A stretch of 64,000 nt of DNA, from assembly GCF_001858025.1 (NCBI RefSeq), contig NZ_LZQD01000004.1:103861-167860 (forward strand), written 5' to 3'. This DNA is from Trichormus sp. NMC-1. Its GTDB lineage: Bacteria > Cyanobacteriota > Cyanobacteriia > Cyanobacteriales > Nostocaceae. The notes under the pieces were generated by a model. It saw only the letters and a program-made list of their open reading frames with translations, had not been told where the DNA came from and ran no database searches. Shown here piece by piece: positions 36,648 to 47,278 of this stretch; positions within the stretch are counted from its first letter, which is position 1, and every line of letters begins with the position of its first letter. Made by a program: the position numbers and the translations under genes.

Positions 36648-38006
36648 TCAATCTTTACAACAAGTTCTCACATATTCCTTAAAAACTGGAGACAATTTAA
36701 ACAAGATTTTCTCTTCTTTGATTTTCGTTACTAAATACCGTTGTTGTAAAGATTGTAAACCATTATTAAAATCAACTGACGATAAGTTTAAACTTTGTCT
36801 TAATTCTTCCCTCGAAATAGGTTGTATAAATTTACTCATTTGTAATACTATTTCTTGTTCTTTAGGTGATAAATGATTAAATATCTCTGAAAAATGAGAC
36901 TGCATTTGATTGGTAATATGTAAAGTATTCTCAGCTAAAAAGTCAGCTATTTTACCATCATAATTTTTGTTAATTAACATAGTAATAGTTTTTAAATACA
37001 TCAAATTACCTTCATATAACTTAATTAAAGTTAACCAGCTTTCCTCATCTTGTAATCCTGTATTTTTTAAAATATCTGTATTGTATAATCCTGATAATTC
37101 TAAACATCTAATAGGATATAATTCCTCGTCTAAACATTCCATTTCTGGACATTGTGCTTGACTAATTAATATGAGATTACTTTGATGTTCCGTTTCAGTG
37201 ATCATCGTGAAAAGGTTTTGGTAATTTTTGTATTCAGGTTGATATTGTCCAGCGAATTCACTATTAGTAAAGATATTCTGCACATTATCAAGAATAATTA
37301 AACATTTTTTATCTGTGAAAATATCAAATAATTGTTTTAATTTATCGTCTATAGTATTTTTAGGTTCTTGTTGACAAGTATTTAATAAATCATTGACAAG
37401 TAAATCTAATGGTTTAGGAAATTTTAGATTTTTCCAAATAATTACTTCAAATTGATCTAAGTTGAAATCAACAAATTTTTTAACTAGAGTAGTTTTACCA
37501 ATTCCAGATAGTCCTAATATTGAGATGAAAGGGGTATTTTGATTTAATATCCAGTGATAAAGATTTTGTAATTCAGATTCTCTGTTATAAAATTTGAGTA
37601 TTTTAGGAGCAAATGTTAAATCATGATAAGATGATTGAGTTTTGTTAGAGTTTTTTGTATTATTTTTATCCTTATAATGTGAAGTTTCTAAATAATAAAA
37701 ACCATTATTAATACCATTTATATAAATATTATAATTTTCACATGATTCAATATTTAATCTTTTAAAAACAGAACTAAAATTAGATTTTTTTATATCCTCA
37801 CCTAATGCTTCAGATAAAAATTGCCATAATTCAGAACCCACATCACCCACATGACCTTCAGTAACATGACATTTCTTAGCAATATCATCATAAGTTTCTC
37901 TTTGCCAAGTTCCCTCGACTACAGCCTTTTGAACATCATCTAGGTGCTTTCCAGTTTTTTCAACAACTAGCCGATCCACAAATTGTAACACTTCAGTTAC
38001 ATTCAT
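36648..38006 (-). CDS. NB-ARC ATPase with vMAP-type N-terminal helix-turn-helix
   Basis: A 452-residue STAND-class protein. Residues 1-95 match the cyanobacterial N-terminal module seen before NB-ARC proteins (EVLQFVDRLVVEKTGKHLDDVQKAVVEGTWQ, YDDIAKKCHVTEGHV, a helix-turn-helix). The NTPase follows: P-loop LGLSGIGKTTLV about 164-175, Walker B KKCLIILDNVQ about 240, and a winged helix near the C-terminus (LSPKEQEIVLQMSKFIQPISREELRQSL). There is no WD40, TPR or pentapeptide repeat tail, which such proteins normally carry. It may be a truncated sensor or a stand-alone regulator. Confidence 0.8.
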   Translation of the reverse strand: MNVTEVLQFVDRLVVEKTGKHLDDVQKAVVEGTWQRETYDDIAKKCHVTEGHVGDVGSELWQFLSEALGEDIKKSNFSSVFKRLNIESCENYNIYINGINNGFYYLETSHYKDKNNTKNSNKTQSSYHDLTFAPKILKFYNRESELQNLYHWILNQNTPFISILGLSGIGKTTLVKKFVDFNLDQFEVIIWKNLKFPKPLDLLVNDLLNTCQQEPKNTIDDKLKQLFDIFTDKKCLIILDNVQNIFTNSEFAGQYQPEYKNYQNLFTMITETEHQSNLILISQAQCPEMECLDEELYPIRCLELSGLYNTDILKNTGLQDEESWLTLIKLYEGNLMYLKTITMLINKNYDGKIADFLAENTLHITNQMQSHFSEIFNHLSPKEQEIVLQMSKFIQPISREELRQSLNLSSVDFNNGLQSLQQRYLVTKIKEEKILFKLSPVFKEYVRTCCKD

Positions 38007-38190
38007 AAAAACTATATAGGATAAAGGTTTCAAGCATTATAGCTTAATCTAAATCCGATTTTTCCGAACTGTTCCGATCTTTTGCTTAACACTTTATAAT
38101 AAAACTCCCGATCAAATCCAAACTTTTCCTATAGCTAGTTAAATCTTAATTCAGTTATTTTTGATACACACATTTGTCTTTGCAAAAAAA

Positions 38191-39036
38191 ATGACCTTAT
38201 CAAAGTTTTTAACTACTTTAGGTATAACAACAACTTTAGCTGTATCTTCAATAGTTGGTTTATCTAACACAAAACAAGTTCAAGCTCAACCTAATAGTCC
38301 TTATCTAATTCTGGCAAATACTAACATACCTAATTTGGTAATATCCAGTACAGACAACATTCGTGGCTGGAGTTGGAATGGTACTACTGCTTCCTATCTG
38401 GCTGTTAATGGGAATGGGGGTAACACTCTTTATGTTCGTTCTTTCGATGGTCAAACATTTGGATCTGTAAGATCAAGTCAAAGCATATCCAGTACAGACA
38501 ACATTCGTGGCTGGAGTTGGAATGGTACTACTGCTTCCTATCTGGCTGTTAATGGGAATGGGGGTAACACTCTTTATGTTCGTTCTTTCGATGGTCAAAC
38601 ATTTGGATCTGTAAGATCAAGTCAAAGCATATCCAGTACAGACAACATTCGTGGCTGGAGTTGGAATGGTACTACTGCTTCCTATCTGGCTAATAAAAAT
38701 GGACAGACGGTGGTTTACGTTCGTTCTTTCGATGGTCAAAAATTTGGATCTGTAAGATCAAGTCAAAGCATATCTAGTACGGAGTCATTTCGGGGTTGGA
38801 GTTGGAATGGTACTACGGCTTCTTATGTAACGGCTAATGCAAATGGAGGTAACACTCTTTATATTCGTTCTTTCGATGGTCAAAAATTTGGATCTGTGAG
38901 ATCAAGTCAAAGCATATCTAGTACAGACAGCATTCGAGGTTGGAGTTGGAATGGCATTACAGCTTCCTATGTGGCTACTAATGCGAATGGAGGTAGCACT
39001 CTTTATATTCGACCTTTCAATGGTCAAACATTCTAA
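38191..39036 (+). CDS. exported tandem-repeat protein
   Basis: A 281-residue protein with a signal peptide (MTLSKFLTTLGITTTLAVSSIVG, cleavage near QVQAQ). The mature part is five copies of a 47-48 residue unit ISSTDNIRGWSWNGTTASYL..., with the strand TLYVRSFDGQTFG. The first two copies are identical at the DNA level (see the repeat entry). The unit (Trp-Ser-Trp-Asn-Gly) looks like a beta-propeller or sugar-binding blade. No family is known to me. It ends at the fifth copy, before a stem at 39044-39065. The in-frame TTG at 38161 is not needed. Confidence 0.75.
   Translation: MTLSKFLTTLGITTTLAVSSIVGLSNTKQVQAQPNSPYLILANTNIPNLVISSTDNIRGWSWNGTTASYLAVNGNGGNTLYVRSFDGQTFGSVRSSQSISSTDNIRGWSWNGTTASYLAVNGNGGNTLYVRSFDGQTFGSVRSSQSISSTDNIRGWSWNGTTASYLANKNGQTVVYVRSFDGQKFGSVRSSQSISSTESFRGWSWNGTTASYVTANANGGNTLYIRSFDGQKFGSVRSSQSISSTDSIRGWSWNGITASYVATNANGGSTLYIRPFNGQTF
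38341..39036 (+). repeat. five 144/141-bp coding tandem repeats
   Basis: Units start at 38341, 38485, 38629, 38770 and 38914. Units 1 and 2 are identical over all 144 bases; unit 3 lost one codon and diverges in its middle; 4 and 5 carry substitutions. Perfect identity of the first two points to recent duplication or conversion. Confidence 0.9.
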
Positions 39037-39043
39037 GATACAA

Positions 39044-39065
39044 GGTTGAGTTTCGTTTCTCAACC
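39044..39065 (+). terminator. 7-bp stem after the repeat-protein gene
   Basis: ggttgag and ctcaacc enclose tttcgttt. It has a loop and stem similar to the repeat at 30593 and lies 8 bases after the stop. Confidence 0.5.
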
Positions 39066-39180
39066 CAATTCTGATATAAAATTTTCATAAAATAAGCGAT
39101 CGCTTTTTGATTATGAGTTATGAGAGCGATCGCTATTTTGTGTAGGGAGTTTGGAGTGCGATCGCTTTAAATATACTAAT

Positions 39181-39576
39181 TTACAAATCAGGCTTTTTGA
39201 CTGTTGAATTAGATAAACTCTGAGACTTTTTAATAAATTTTTCATCAAAAGTATAAAACTCTAAACAATGATTACTTGAAGCTAAATGAAAAGCATCTGC
39301 AAAATTTAGACCATTTTTATGCCATTTAATAACTTGTAAAATTAACTTTTCATTAGTTAAAGAAACATTAGGTAAACCAAAAACCTTTCTCAAAGCTTGA
39401 CAAATTTCCAATGGTTTAAATTTGTAAGCAAACCGCAGCACCCATTCAGTTTCTAAAATTACAGTATCAGGAATAAAAATATTTTTATTTTTGAATAATG
39501 CTAAACTTTGTTGATACTGTAGTTCATCATCTTTAGTAACCAATCTAATAATAATATTGGTATCAACAGCAATCAT
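39181..39576 (-). CDS. vapC: PIN-domain toxin (VapC family)
   Basis: A 131-residue PIN ribonuclease from MIAVDTNIIIRLV (DTN acidic site), with 'TVILETEWVLRF' (Glu), 'NGLNFADAFHLASS' (D-A-F) and 'FYTFDEKFIKK' (D). The start ATG at 39576 overlaps the antitoxin stop as ATGA. An in-frame ATG three codons earlier is also open. Frame intact. Confidence 0.9.
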   Translation of the reverse strand: MIAVDTNIIIRLVTKDDELQYQQSLALFKNKNIFIPDTVILETEWVLRFAYKFKPLEICQALRKVFGLPNVSLTNEKLILQVIKWHKNGLNFADAFHLASSNHCLEFYTFDEKFIKKSQSLSNSTVKKPDL

Positions 39577-39830
39577 TGATTCCATACTTCTTCTATTCCC
39601 TGAGCAATCGCTTGATCCATTTCTTCAATTGTTTTGGCTTTTCCTTGATAATTCAAACAACCAGCAACATCATCTAATTTTGTTTCTGGAAAAGTTTTTT
39701 TAGGCTTTAATAAAATTCCATCACCCACATTAATGATTATTAATTCTTGGCCATCTTGCCAATGATACTCATCTCTTAAAACTTGGGGAATAGTAACTTG
39801 ACCTTGACTGGACAGTTTAGTAATTTCCAT
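39573..39830 (-). CDS. AbrB/MazE-family antitoxin
   Basis: An 85-residue protein. The swapped-hairpin AbrB domain covers residues 1-45 (EITKLSSQGQVTIPQVLRDEYHWQDGQELIII), and the toxin-binding tail follows (LDDVAGCLNYQGKAKTIEEMDQAI). It starts upstream of and overlaps the PIN toxin gene, so the two form a VapBC-type module. Confidence 0.92.
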   Translation of the reverse strand: MEITKLSSQGQVTIPQVLRDEYHWQDGQELIIINVGDGILLKPKKTFPETKLDDVAGCLNYQGKAKTIEEMDQAIAQGIEEVWNQ

Positions 39831-39898
39831 TGAAATAATTTTTCACTATCTATGGTAATCCAATTTTAACATACATTATTCTTGAATTACGGTTTCCT

Positions 39899-40393
39899 TT
39901 ACACCATCTCAAACTCTAATTGATGACTTTTAATAAAATCATGAGTGAAATGATCAACTACATTCGTATCACTCAACTCCAAATTATAAAAATCTACAAA
40001 CTCATGATCAAAATATGGCCCCGCGTGCCAAGTTCCTACCTCTAACTTAATAAAACAATTTCCTGGAATGCGGAAAACAGCAATTTCTTCTAATCGAGGT
40101 TCATTAATATCATTATCAGGTGGACAAACTGCCATTAACCAATCCTTACCTTCTAAAGAACCCAAACATTGAGTACATTGTTCATGACGAGTAATTTTAT
40201 GAAACTTCCGGCCGTTGTTGTGCAATCGCATAATATAAAAGCGAGGAATGCCATTTTGTAAATTTAAATGTGCATCTTCTGCATCAAAAGCCTTCCCGTC
40301 TCCACTAGAAAATATCACCTGTCCATAACGCTGAAAATTCTCTGGTGTGATCAATTCTGCTTTTAACTGTTTTAATGTCCGAGATGCACTCAT
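39899..40393 (-). CDS. ureidoglycolate lyase-like protein
   Basis: A 164-residue cupin of the ureidoglycolate lyase (AllA) family, which cleaves ureidoglycolate to glyoxylate and urea in purine breakdown. Matching parts are LKAELITPENFQRYGQVI, HEQCTQCLGSLEGKDWLMAVCPP, and the strand KLEVGTWHAGPYFDHE carrying the family histidines. Cyanobacterial homologues exist as single genes; here no other allantoin genes are nearby, so the true substrate is uncertain. Confidence 0.8.
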   Translation of the reverse strand: MSASRTLKQLKAELITPENFQRYGQVIFSSGDGKAFDAEDAHLNLQNGIPRFYIMRLHNNGRKFHKITRHEQCTQCLGSLEGKDWLMAVCPPDNDINEPRLEEIAVFRIPGNCFIKLEVGTWHAGPYFDHEFVDFYNLELSDTNVVDHFTHDFIKSHQLEFEMV

Positions 40394-40487
40394 AAAAAAT
40401 CCTGTTTATTTTAATGACTTATGTGTTATTGTTGATTATATACTTATTTAAATGCAGTATTTTCCTTGCTGTTCAGTAAGTTCTTAG

Positions 40488-40913
40488 TCAATCAGGCAAA
40501 GAATAACCTGTATGTTTTTGGAGATATCGTACAACCTTTTTGTAAGATTCTGGATTACTTACAGGGTTGATGATAATAGAGAAAGTAACATCCGGCAACC
40601 AAAAACTGATCCTGCCATTTTCTTCATAACAAAAAGAACTGATACAGTTGAGATTAATAATATATTCTTTTCTGTCGTAAGTTATAGTTACCCAATAAGT
40701 AGTATCTAATTCTATTCCTTGGGCATACTTTATATATTCCGAAATCTTCTGATAATCTTCCCAATTACTATGGGGGTTAATGACGATAGGTATGGAACTA
40801 TTAGGTACCCAAAAGGTAAGTCTACCGTTCTTTTCATAACAAAAAGCATTTACACGGTCAAAGTTAATTACATATTCTTTCCTTTGGTCTTGTATTTTTA
40901 CCCAGTAAGCCAC
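40488..40913 (-). CDS. small protein with an internal duplication
   Basis: A 141-residue protein made of two related ~70-residue halves: YWVKIQDQRKEYVINFDRVNAFCYEKNGRLTFWVP and YWVTITYDRKEYIINLNCISSFCYEENGRISFWLP. Each half is a beta-rich unit followed by a helix (SNWEDYQKISEYI / SNPESYKKVVRYL). I do not know the family. No signal peptide. It looks soluble and may be a PH-like or Sm-like scaffold. Confidence 0.6.
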   Translation of the reverse strand: MAYWVKIQDQRKEYVINFDRVNAFCYEKNGRLTFWVPNSSIPIVINPHSNWEDYQKISEYIKYAQGIELDTTYWVTITYDRKEYIINLNCISSFCYEENGRISFWLPDVTFSIIINPVSNPESYKKVVRYLQKHTGYSLPD

Positions 40914-41043
40914 AAATTTGCCTCAACACTGACTAGATAATATTACCTTTCCTACAAAGTAATTTTACCCAGTATAGCTGCAAATTTTTTTTTGATTCTG
41001 AATTTGTTGCCAAATCCTACCTGATTACCGTTTCAATTTCAAG

Positions 41044-41159
41044 TTGATACAAAATACATATAGCTGTTGCCAGGTAAAGTACTGACATACACTGAGCATA
41101 AAAGCCAGATAAAAACAGACTTTTACGCCTGTTTTGCTATATTTTGTATTTTGTATCAA
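41044..41159. mobile_element. 116-bp MITE-like element with 15-bp terminal inverted repeats
   Basis: ttgatacaaaataca at the left end and its exact complement at the right end (41145-41159), with aag directly repeated on both sides (41041-41043 and 41160-41162) as a possible 3-bp target duplication. The interior contains a second stem, aaaacag/ctgtttt. It ends 6 bases before the pyrG stop and might act as its terminator. Confidence 0.6.
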
Positions 41160-41165
41160 AAGTTC

Positions 41166-42827
<1,662 letters not shown>

Positions 42828-43124
42828 CTAAAAATACATCCCGTTTCCGGAGGGTGAAAGTGTGTTTACGCCTGAAGACTAGTGTGAGTGGTAAGTTATC
42901 ATTTATCAGTAGCTTTAAAAGTCTGAGCTTACAAGCTTTCAAGCTAATTTCATCTGCTCAATGATTTCTGCTGTACTGCACTAGTATGAAGGATGAATTA
43001 ACCCTCACAGATAAATCCATGTCTTTTGATCCGATTTATTTGCGTCTGTTTTCATCCTTGATTTTTTATTCATTCTTGGTTATTGTCCCACAATTACTAT
43101 CATGAAATCTTCTGTATTTTTGCA

Positions 43125-44873
43125 GTGAACAAACTATTAGTATTAGTAGTATTTAACTTTCTCTCTACCTCCTCAGTGGCTTTAGCACAAACCTCTCTAG
43201 TAGTAGTTTTTCCCCCAACAAACTACCAAACCAGTACAGAAAAAATATTTTTTATTGGTACAGCACCAGTCAAGGGGCAAGTTCTCATCAATGGTAAGCC
43301 AGTTAGCCGTAGCAAAACTGGTCATTTTTCCCCAAGTTTCCCCTTACAGGTGGGGGAGAATCTGTTTAAAGTTACTTACCAAAATCAGGAACGAGAGGTT
43401 AAGGTAACAAGGCTTTCTACTCCACCAGAATTACCGCCAGGTTTAGGCTTTGCTAAAGATTCTCTGACTCCAGCGGCTGATATTGCTAGATTACCAGGAG
43501 AACTGATATGTTTTGGGGCTATTGCACCTCCTCAAGCGACTGTCTCTGTGAAGTTGGCTAATCAAACCATTCCCTTATCACCACAACCACCACAGGCGCA
43601 ATTACCTGCTAATTCAGCTGTACTAACGGGAAGAAATCAACCAACTACATCTAGTCCTAGCAAATATCAAGGCTGCACAACAGTGGCCAATGCTGCTGAT
43701 TTGGGACAACCTCAATTTAGTTTGACATTGAATGGTAATACTGCTATTCAACTTGGTGAGGGTAAAATTCAAATTCTTACACCTGCAAAACTGCCAGTTA
43801 CTGAGGTGACAGTAGCATCAGGTGTGGCTCGGACTGGACCCAGTACAGATTATTCACGACTCACACCGCTACCCAAAGGGACAAGGGCAACAGTTACAGG
43901 TAGAGAAGGTGATTGGTTACGCTTAGACTATGGGGGTTGGATTAATAGTAAAGAAACCAAAATTCTACCCGGTGCAGTTCCTCCACAAACAATAATTCGT
44001 AGTGTTGGCTATCGTCAACTAGCTGGAGCAACAGAGATAATTTTTCCATTACAAGCGGCTGTACCTGTGAGTGTAGAACAAAGCGATGATCGCTCCTTCA
44101 CTCTCATTCTCTACAATACCACTGCCCAAACAGACACCATTCGCCTTGATGATGACCCCTTAATTTCTCGCCTAGATTGGCAACAGATGAACCCCAAACA
44201 GGTTAAATACACCTTTAACCTCAAAAAGCTCCAACAGTGGGGCTATAAGCTGAGATACGACAATACAACACTGGTGTTAACTTTGCGTCATGCACCGAAT
44301 ATTCAGAATAAAAAACCCTTATCTGGCATCAAGATTTTACTCGATCCGGGACATGGTGGTAAAGAATCTGGTTCCAGTGGACTGCCGGGATATTTAGCAA
44401 AAGATGTAAATTTGGTGTTATCAAAGTTACTGCGGGATGAGTTGGTGAAGCGTGGTGCAACAGTGGTGATGACAAGGGAGGATGATCGGGATGTGTCTTT
44501 AGTCGAACGTCAGGAGATCATTAGTAAAGAAGAACCTGCCATTTCTCTTTCCATCCATTACAACTTTTTAGCTGATGATAGTAAAGTAGAAAAAACCAGG
44601 GGTTTGGTGAGTTTTTGGTATCATCCCCAAGCACACAGCCTCGCAGTATTTTTACATAATTACGTGGTTAACAAACGCCTTGAACCTTCTTATGGCGTGT
44701 TTTGGAATAATTTAGCCCTGACTCGTCCCTCTGCTGCACCTGCGGTTTTATTAGAGTTTCGTTTGATGAGTAATGCTGATGAGTTTGAGGAGGTAGTCAA
44801 TTCTCAACAACAGAGGAAAATTGCTAAGACGTTGGCTGATGGGGTGACAGAATGGTTTAAGATGACAAAATAG
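43125..44873 (+). CDS. N-acetylmuramoyl-L-alanine amidase (copy 1, diverged active-site strand)
   Basis: A 582-residue exported cell-wall hydrolase. Signal peptide from a GTG start (NKLLVLVVFNFLSTSSVALAQ); Ig-like N-terminus (IFFIGTAPVKGQVLING); SH3b domain about 230-285 (VASGVARTGPSTDYSRL, GDWLRLDYGGW); AMIN-like region about 300-395; Amidase_3 about 398-580 with zinc ligands DPGHGGKESG (H410) and SIHYN. The catalytic strand reads LLEFRLMSNADE, whereas copy 2 has the usual LLELGFMSNPYE, and the zinc-site loop is altered (HYNFLADDSK). The glutamate itself is kept. An ATG at 43083 would add 14 residues ahead of the signal. Confidence 0.88.
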   Translation: MNKLLVLVVFNFLSTSSVALAQTSLVVVFPPTNYQTSTEKIFFIGTAPVKGQVLINGKPVSRSKTGHFSPSFPLQVGENLFKVTYQNQEREVKVTRLSTPPELPPGLGFAKDSLTPAADIARLPGELICFGAIAPPQATVSVKLANQTIPLSPQPPQAQLPANSAVLTGRNQPTTSSPSKYQGCTTVANAADLGQPQFSLTLNGNTAIQLGEGKIQILTPAKLPVTEVTVASGVARTGPSTDYSRLTPLPKGTRATVTGREGDWLRLDYGGWINSKETKILPGAVPPQTIIRSVGYRQLAGATEIIFPLQAAVPVSVEQSDDRSFTLILYNTTAQTDTIRLDDDPLISRLDWQQMNPKQVKYTFNLKKLQQWGYKLRYDNTTLVLTLRHAPNIQNKKPLSGIKILLDPGHGGKESGSSGLPGYLAKDVNLVLSKLLRDELVKRGATVVMTREDDRDVSLVERQEIISKEEPAISLSIHYNFLADDSKVEKTRGLVSFWYHPQAHSLAVFLHNYVVNKRLEPSYGVFWNNLALTRPSAAPAVLLEFRLMSNADEFEEVVNSQQQRKIAKTLADGVTEWFKMTK

Positions 44874-44903
44874 AATATTGGTTATTTGACAACATTCACT
44901 CTA

Positions 44904-44964
44904 AGGCGACTGGAAGTCGCGGCTATACAGACAAAACCCACCTCCGTGGGTTTCAAACCCTTGC
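44904..44964. repeat. short palindromic repeats after amidase copy 1
   Basis: gcgactggaagtcgc and acccacctccgtgggt are two short stems of a kind dispersed in cyanobacterial intergenic DNA. They precede the 138-bp tandem repeats. Confidence 0.6.
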
Positions 44965-44970
44965 TTTTTC

Positions 44971-45362
44971 ATTAGTCCACGCAGGTGGTGAGACCAGTCC
45001 TGTAGGCGGGTTTCCCGCCGTAGGGAACTGGCGAACCCGAAGGGACTTTGCTTGTGTAGTAGCGATTTTTAATCGCCCAAAACTATACAGACAAACCCTT
45101 AATTTTTCATTAGTCCACGCAGGTGGTGAGACCAGTCCTGTAGGCGGGTTTCCCGCCGTAGGGAACTGGCGAACCCGAAGGGACTTTGCTTGTATAGTAG
45201 CGATTTTTAATCGCCCAAAACTATACAGACAAACCCTTAATTTTTCATTAGTCCACGCAGGTGGTGAGACCAGTCCTGTAGGCGGGTTTCCCGCCGTAGG
45301 GAACTGGCGAACCCGAAGGGACTTTGCTTGTATAGTAGCGATTTTTAATCGCCCAAAACTAT
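44971..45362. repeat. 138-bp tandem repeat, two full copies and one partial
   Basis: Copies start at 44971, 45109 and 45247 (third ends at about 45362). Each contains the stems ggcgggtttcccgcc and agcgatttttaatcgc. Copies are nearly identical (one g/a difference in the cttgtgtag/cttgtatag word). It fills the spacer between the two amidase genes and may carry terminators and the promoter of copy 2. Confidence 0.9.
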
Positions 45363-45386
45363 TATTAAATATTTGGTATTTTTACC

Positions 45387-47135
45387 GTGAAAAAACTTTT
45401 AGGATTAGTAATATTTAGCTCTATTTTCACATCTTCCCTGGTGGTGGCACAAAAACCATCGCTTTTAGTGGTTTATCCTCCAGCAAACCACAAAACCAGT
45501 ACAGAAAAAATCTTTTTTATCGGTACAGCACCAGCAGATGGACAGGTTCTCATCAATGGTAGACAAATTAACCGCAGTCAGTCTGGTCATTTTGCGCCTA
45601 GTTTCCCCTTAAAATTAGGGGAGAATGTATTTAAGGTACGTTACCAAAATCAGGAACGTGAGATTAAGGTAACAAGGCTTTCTACTCAACCAGAATTACC
45701 ACAAGGTTTAGGTTTTGCTAAAGATTCTCTAACTCCCGCTGTGGATATTGCTAGACTACCAGGAGAATTGATTTGTTTTGGTGCGATCGCGCGTCCGCAA
45801 GCTAATGTTTCTGTTAAACTGGCCAATCAAATTGTTAATCTTTCACCTCAACCTGCAAAAGCACAATTACCTGCTAATTCCAGCATTTTAACCGGGCGCA
45901 ATCAGGCTACTATTTCTAATATTAGCAAATACCAAGGTTGTACAACTATTGCAAATCCTGGGGATGTGGGAAAACCTCAATTTAGTTTGACATTAAACGG
46001 TCAGACTATGACGGAAACTGGTAAGGGTAAAGTTGAAATTCTTGCACCTGTACAGTTACCAGTTGTAGAAGTAACAGCCGCATCAGGAGTTGCACGCACG
46101 GGTTCTAGTACCGATTATTCCCGACTGACACCATTACCAAAAGGAACAAGGGCAAGCGTTACAGGTAAAGATGGTGATTGGTTACGGTTAGATTATGGGG
46201 CTTGGATCAATAGTAAAGAAACCAAAATTATACCAGGTGCAGTTCCCCCACAAACAGTAATTCGCAGTGTGGGATATCGTCAACTAGCTGGAGTCACAGA
46301 GATACGTTTCCCCTTGCAAATGCCTGTACCTGTGAGTGTGGAACAGGGAAATAGCAATTTTACTCTCACTCTTTACAATACCATTGCTCAAACTGATACC
46401 ATTCGTCTAGATGATGATCCCCTCATTTCTCGCCTAGATTGGCAACAGGTGAATCCTCAGCAGGTCAAATATACCTTTAACCTCAAAAAGCTCCAACAGT
46501 GGGGGTATAACCTGAAATACGACAACACAACCCTGGTCTTGAGTTTGCGTCATGCACCGAATATTCAGAATAGAAAACCCTTATCTGGTATCAAGATTTT
46601 ACTTGATCCGGGTCATGGTGGTAAAGAATCTGGTGCAATTGGTCCTACGGGATATCCAGAAAAAGATGTCAATTTGGTGGTTTCTAAATTACTGCGGGAT
46701 GAGTTAGTACAGCGTGGTGCAAAAGTGGTGATGACAAGAGAAGATGATCGAGATGTGTCTTTGGTGGAACGTCAGGAGATAATTAGTAAAGAACAACCTG
46801 CGATCGCTCTTTCTATCCATTATAATGCTTTACCTGATAATGGTGATGCGGAAAAGACTAAGGGGTTTGGTACTTTTTGGTATCACACTCAATCACATAA
46901 CCCCGCAGTATTTTTACATAATTACGTGGTTAAGAAACTGCGTAAACCTTCTTATGGTGTGTTTTGGAATAATTTAGCCTTGACTCGTCCTGCTGCTGCA
47001 CCTTCGGTATTATTGGAATTGGGTTTTATGAGTAACCCCTATGAGTTTGAGGAGATAGTCAACCCCCAAGAACAGAAGAAAATGGCGAAGACCTTAGCTG
47101 ATGGGGTGACAGAGTGGTTTAAAATGGCGAAATAG
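45387..47135 (+). CDS. N-acetylmuramoyl-L-alanine amidase (copy 2)
   Basis: A 582-residue paralogue of the protein at 43125, same length and domain order: signal peptide (KKLLGLVIFSSIFTSSLVVAQ), Ig-like segment, SH3b (VARTGSSTDYSRL, GDWLRLDYGAW), AMIN-like region, Amidase_3. Zinc ligands DPGHGGKESG and SIHYNAL and the catalytic strand LLELGFMSNPYE are canonical. It cuts the bond between MurNAc and L-Ala; AmiC-type enzymes in Nostocales perforate septal peptidoglycan for cell-cell channels. GTG start. The two genes are a tandem duplication. Confidence 0.92.
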   Translation: MKKLLGLVIFSSIFTSSLVVAQKPSLLVVYPPANHKTSTEKIFFIGTAPADGQVLINGRQINRSQSGHFAPSFPLKLGENVFKVRYQNQEREIKVTRLSTQPELPQGLGFAKDSLTPAVDIARLPGELICFGAIARPQANVSVKLANQIVNLSPQPAKAQLPANSSILTGRNQATISNISKYQGCTTIANPGDVGKPQFSLTLNGQTMTETGKGKVEILAPVQLPVVEVTAASGVARTGSSTDYSRLTPLPKGTRASVTGKDGDWLRLDYGAWINSKETKIIPGAVPPQTVIRSVGYRQLAGVTEIRFPLQMPVPVSVEQGNSNFTLTLYNTIAQTDTIRLDDDPLISRLDWQQVNPQQVKYTFNLKKLQQWGYNLKYDNTTLVLSLRHAPNIQNRKPLSGIKILLDPGHGGKESGAIGPTGYPEKDVNLVVSKLLRDELVQRGAKVVMTREDDRDVSLVERQEIISKEQPAIALSIHYNALPDNGDAEKTKGFGTFWYHTQSHNPAVFLHNYVVKKLRKPSYGVFWNNLALTRPAAAPSVLLELGFMSNPYEFEEIVNPQEQKKMAKTLADGVTEWFKMAK

Positions 47136-47154
47136 GATATTTAATAATGACTAT

Positions 47155-47275
47155 TTTCTTCAGAATCAGGATTTACAGGATGTTTTTAATACTCAAATTT
47201 GCAAATTCTTGATGTTGATCCAAATAAAATCCTGTTCATCCTTTAATCCTGAACATCCTGATTCTGACAGTTCCT
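47155..47275. repeat. 'caggatt' dispersed repeat, copy 3 (inverted pair)
   Basis: tcaggatttacaggatgttt is followed about 70 bases later by complementary aaatcctgttcatcctt and atcctgaacatcctgattct. The two arms can pair over most of their length, making a large imperfect hairpin between convergent genes. Confidence 0.7.
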
Positions 47276-47278
47276 TAA

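Noticed and set aside
44971..45362. Tandem 138-bp repeats considered as CRISPR
   Set aside because: Whole units are identical with no unique spacers, and no cas genes are near.
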